Shown here piece after piece: positions 5,466 to 7,140 of a stretch of 7,140 nt of DNA. The position numbers were made by a program, and so were the translations under genes. Source of the DNA: DASWRT01 sp036403035 (GTDB lineage Bacteria; Pseudomonadota; Alphaproteobacteria; ATCC43930; CGMCC-115725); contig DASWRT010000135.1 in the NCBI GenBank assembly GCA_036403035.1, forward strand, positions 1 to 7,140, given 5' to 3'. Every line of letters starts with the position of its first letter. Within the stretch, counting starts at the first letter, position 1. Under the pieces are notes generated by a model. The model searched no databases, had not been told where the DNA came from, and saw nothing but the letters and a program-made list of their open reading frames with translations.

Positions 5466-5777
5466 ATGTTCATTGCCATGAACCGCTTCAAGGTCGCGTT
5501 GGGTTCGGAGCGGGAGTTCGAGGAAGTCTGGCTGTCGCGCGACACCCAACTGCGCGGCGTGCCGGGCTTCGTGGAGTTCCACCTCCTGCGCGGGCCGGTC
5601 CGGGACGACCACGTGCTCTATGCATCCCACACGATATGGCGGTCCAGCGCCGACTTCGAGGAATGGACGCGCTCGGAGGCTTTCCGTCTGGCGCACCGTT
5701 CCGCCGGAGGTAACCGGCCGCTCTATGCGGGACACCCCGAGTTCGAGGGGTTCGAGGTCGTGCAGACCGTCGCGTGA
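5466..5777 (+). CDS. IsdG-type heme-degrading monooxygenase (ABM fold)
   Basis: 103 residues, one antibiotic-biosynthesis-monooxygenase/IsdG domain of ferredoxin-like fold. The three residues of the IsdG heme-cleaving triad are all in place: Asn6 in FIAMNRF, Trp67 and His77 in FEEWTRSEAFRLAH. The ten-residue Trp-to-His spacing and the surrounding W..S..F..AH pattern match S. aureus IsdG (Asn7, Trp67, His77). The family forms dimers and opens heme to a bilin-like product with release of iron; rhizobial HmuQ/HmuD are alphaproteobacterial examples. It is probably cytosolic, since no signal peptide is seen. The start is ATG at 5466 with AAGGAG eight bases upstream; an in-frame ATG at 5436 lacks a good site. 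It converges on the NRPS gene with an 84-base gap. A role in heme iron use is inferred; a tailoring monooxygenase for the peptide product is the alternative. Confidence 0.85.
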   Translation: MFIAMNRFKVALGSEREFEEVWLSRDTQLRGVPGFVEFHLLRGPVRDDHVLYASHTIWRSSADFEEWTRSEAFRLAHRSAGGNRPLYAGHPEFEGFEVVQTVA

Positions 5778-5861
5778 CGACGGCGGGAGATCGGAACTCC
5801 GCGACAGCGCTCGACGACGTGTGACGGCGGCGGCCGTTGACCTTGACTTGCCGGCCGGCGG

Positions 5862-7140
5862 TCAAACCCGTACGGCATCTGAGCGGGGCAACGCCGGTTC
5901 GGTGCGGTCGAGTGCGTCGGCCAGGATCGGGCCTATTTGGGCCAACGCCGGAGGTTCGGTCATTTCAGCGTGGGCGCTATCGACAGCGTGACAATCGATG
6001 GCGCCGGTGACAAATGGCCGCCATTCTTCGGGCAACCGAGACGACTCACTGCGGTTGCGGGTGGCAACGAGGTGCAGGATGTCTCCATGGAAGCGGCCGG
6101 GTCGGAACGCTGCCTGGAGCCGCGAATTGTTTTGCAGGACGTCGAGCACCGACTGAAGGTTGTCGACGATGGTCTGCGGCACCGCATGGCCCGCACGGCG
6201 CGCCGCGGCCACGACTTCCTCCCAGGCCGGCAGCTCGTTCTCGGGCAGCGGCTGGTCATAGCCGATCATCGACGCGACCTCGGCGAGAAACTGGCGCCGG
6301 TCCAGCAACGGCCGGTGCGGGTCGGGCGGGTAGCCGTCGAGCATCGCAAGGAGGGCAACCTCCTCACCCTGATCCTGCAGCTTTGTTGCAATCGCATGAG
6401 CGACATGGCAGCCGAACGACCAGCCAAGCAGGTTATAGGGGCCGGCAGGTCGGATCGAACGGATCCTGGCCAGGTAGTCGGCTGCCATCGCCTCCACGGA
6501 GGTCGCGAGGGGCGCCGCGCCGGAAAGGCCGGAAGCCTGCAACCCATAGAGGGGGCGGTCGGGCAGATATGGGAGAAGGCCCGCGTAGCGCCAGGCGAAG
6601 CCGGTGAGGGGATGGATGCAGAATAACGGCGGCCGGCTGCCCTGCGGCCGGAGCGGCAGCAGAATGGCGAGGGAGTCGGCCTCGTCCTTGCCGACCGTCC
6701 GCTCCAGCCGTTCAGCAAGGCGGACGACGGTCGGGGCCTCGAAGAGCGCCCGCAGCGAGAGTTCGATGCCGAATACCTCGCGCAGACGCGCCAGCACCAA
6801 CGTCGCCAGGAGCGAGTGGCCGCCCAGATCGAAGAAGTTGTCGTGGATACCGATCCGCTCGACCCCGAGCGCTTCCAGCCAGATCTCCGCGAGCGCTTCC
6901 TCGGTCGGCGTTCGCGGCGCCACGAACTCCACCGCTTCGGACCTGCCGTCCGGCGCCGCCGGCAGACCCTTCCGATCCCGCGGCCCGAGCACTTCCAGAG
7001 ACCCGTCGCCGCGCCAGCGCGCCAGATCGCCCGTCCGGTGCAACCGCGCACCATCCCCGAACGGGCTCGGCACGAAGCGCTCCGCCGTCAGGTCCGGCCG
7101 GCCGCAATAGCCGCGCGCCACCTGGACGCCGCCGAGATAG
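5862..7140 (-). CDS. Nonribosomal peptide synthetase C-terminal end: truncated A domain, PCP, thioesterase (5' end outside window)
   Basis: Minus-strand frame open to the right edge; 425 full codons are visible. Residues are numbered from the Met codon at 7121. Reading in: YLGGVQVARGY with RPDLTAERFV (A6) and HRTGDLARW (A7, 28-36) of an adenylation domain. LEVLGPRD (42-49) then runs straight into DRKGLPAAPDG (49-59), normally the A10 end, so motifs A8, A9 and most of A10 are absent. A peptidyl carrier domain follows at about 70-140, with DNFFDLGGHSLLA and phosphopantetheine Ser103. The type I thioesterase (about 152-405) begins LLPLR...LFCIHPLTGFAWRY, as in EntF, with nucleophile Ser235 in GWSFG, Asp262 in AMLDGYPP and His384 in DSAHAEMT. 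This thioesterase would release or cyclise the finished peptide, so this is the last module. The product is unknown; a siderophore is plausible given the IsdG-like neighbour. Confidence 0.93.
   Translation of the reverse strand, partial: YLGGVQVARGYCGRPDLTAERFVPSPFGDGARLHRTGDLARWRGDGSLEVLGPRDRKGLPAAPDGRSEAVEFVAPRTPTEEALAEIWLEALGVERIGIHDNFFDLGGHSLLATLVLARLREVFGIELSLRALFEAPTVVRLAERLERTVGKDEADSLAILLPLRPQGSRPPLFCIHPLTGFAWRYAGLLPYLPDRPLYGLQASGLSGAAPLATSVEAMAADYLARIRSIRPAGPYNLLGWSFGCHVAHAIATKLQDQGEEVALLAMLDGYPPDPHRPLLDRRQFLAEVASMIGYDQPLPENELPAWEEVVAAARRAGHAVPQTIVDNLQSVLDVLQNNSRLQAAFRPGRFHGDILHLVATRNRSESSRLPEEWRPFVTGAIDCHAVDSAHAEMTEPPALAQIGPILADALDRTEPALPRSDAVRV

Noticed and set aside
5837..5865. 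TTGACC/GGTCAA inverted repeat between the convergent heme monooxygenase and NRPS genes as a terminator
   Set aside because: Short stem, long loop with competing foldings, overlaps the NRPS stop codon and has no T-tract.

Overview
This 7.1 kb, strongly GC-rich window looks like chromosome from an alphaproteobacterium. That placement rests on the uniform GC-rich codon use, a DUF2852-type protein (a family known to me mainly from Alphaproteobacteria), a WHG-type TetR regulator and a SlyB-like lipoprotein. It is not proven: the window holds no rRNA, and I saw no tRNA gene.

Layout from left to right. (1) The 3' two thirds of glyA (serine hydroxymethyltransferase, + strand) enter from the left edge. 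A REP-like inverted repeat pair and a strong hairpin terminator follow. (2) A minus-strand block, read right to left, holds a small class III nucleotide cyclase, a TetR/AcrR regulator and a DUF2852-type membrane protein. The same dyad, ATGTGA-N7-TTACAT, lies just upstream of both the tetR gene and the DUF2852 gene. At the latter it is doubled into two overlapping copies, which suggests one small autoregulated regulon. (3) Divergently on the + strand come a SlyB-like outer-membrane lipoprotein with a long Ala/Pro-rich tail, with a good sigma70-type promoter, and then a secreted SnoaL/DUF4440-like (NTF2-fold) protein. (4) A minus-strand remnant of a secreted beta-lactamase-family serine hydrolase faces the SnoaL-like gene; it keeps its ribosome binding site, signal peptide and first few mature residues only. 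(5) A + strand IsdG-type heme-degrading monooxygenase has the Asn/Trp/His triad intact. (6) The C-terminal end of a nonribosomal peptide synthetase (minus strand, running off the right edge) has the end of the adenylation core, a carrier domain and an EntF-like thioesterase. The adenylation domain appears to lack its whole C-terminal subdomain (motifs A8 to A10) because of an apparently in-frame deletion.

The most notable points are the shared operator pair, the NRPS module with an adenylation domain missing the catalytic-lysine subdomain beside a heme monooxygenase (a possible iron-acquisition neighbourhood), and the cyclase with Lys where the transition-state Arg is expected. I see no clear new multi-gene system. 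The window reads as ordinary housekeeping and regulatory chromosome on the left and the edge of a secondary-metabolite locus on the right.
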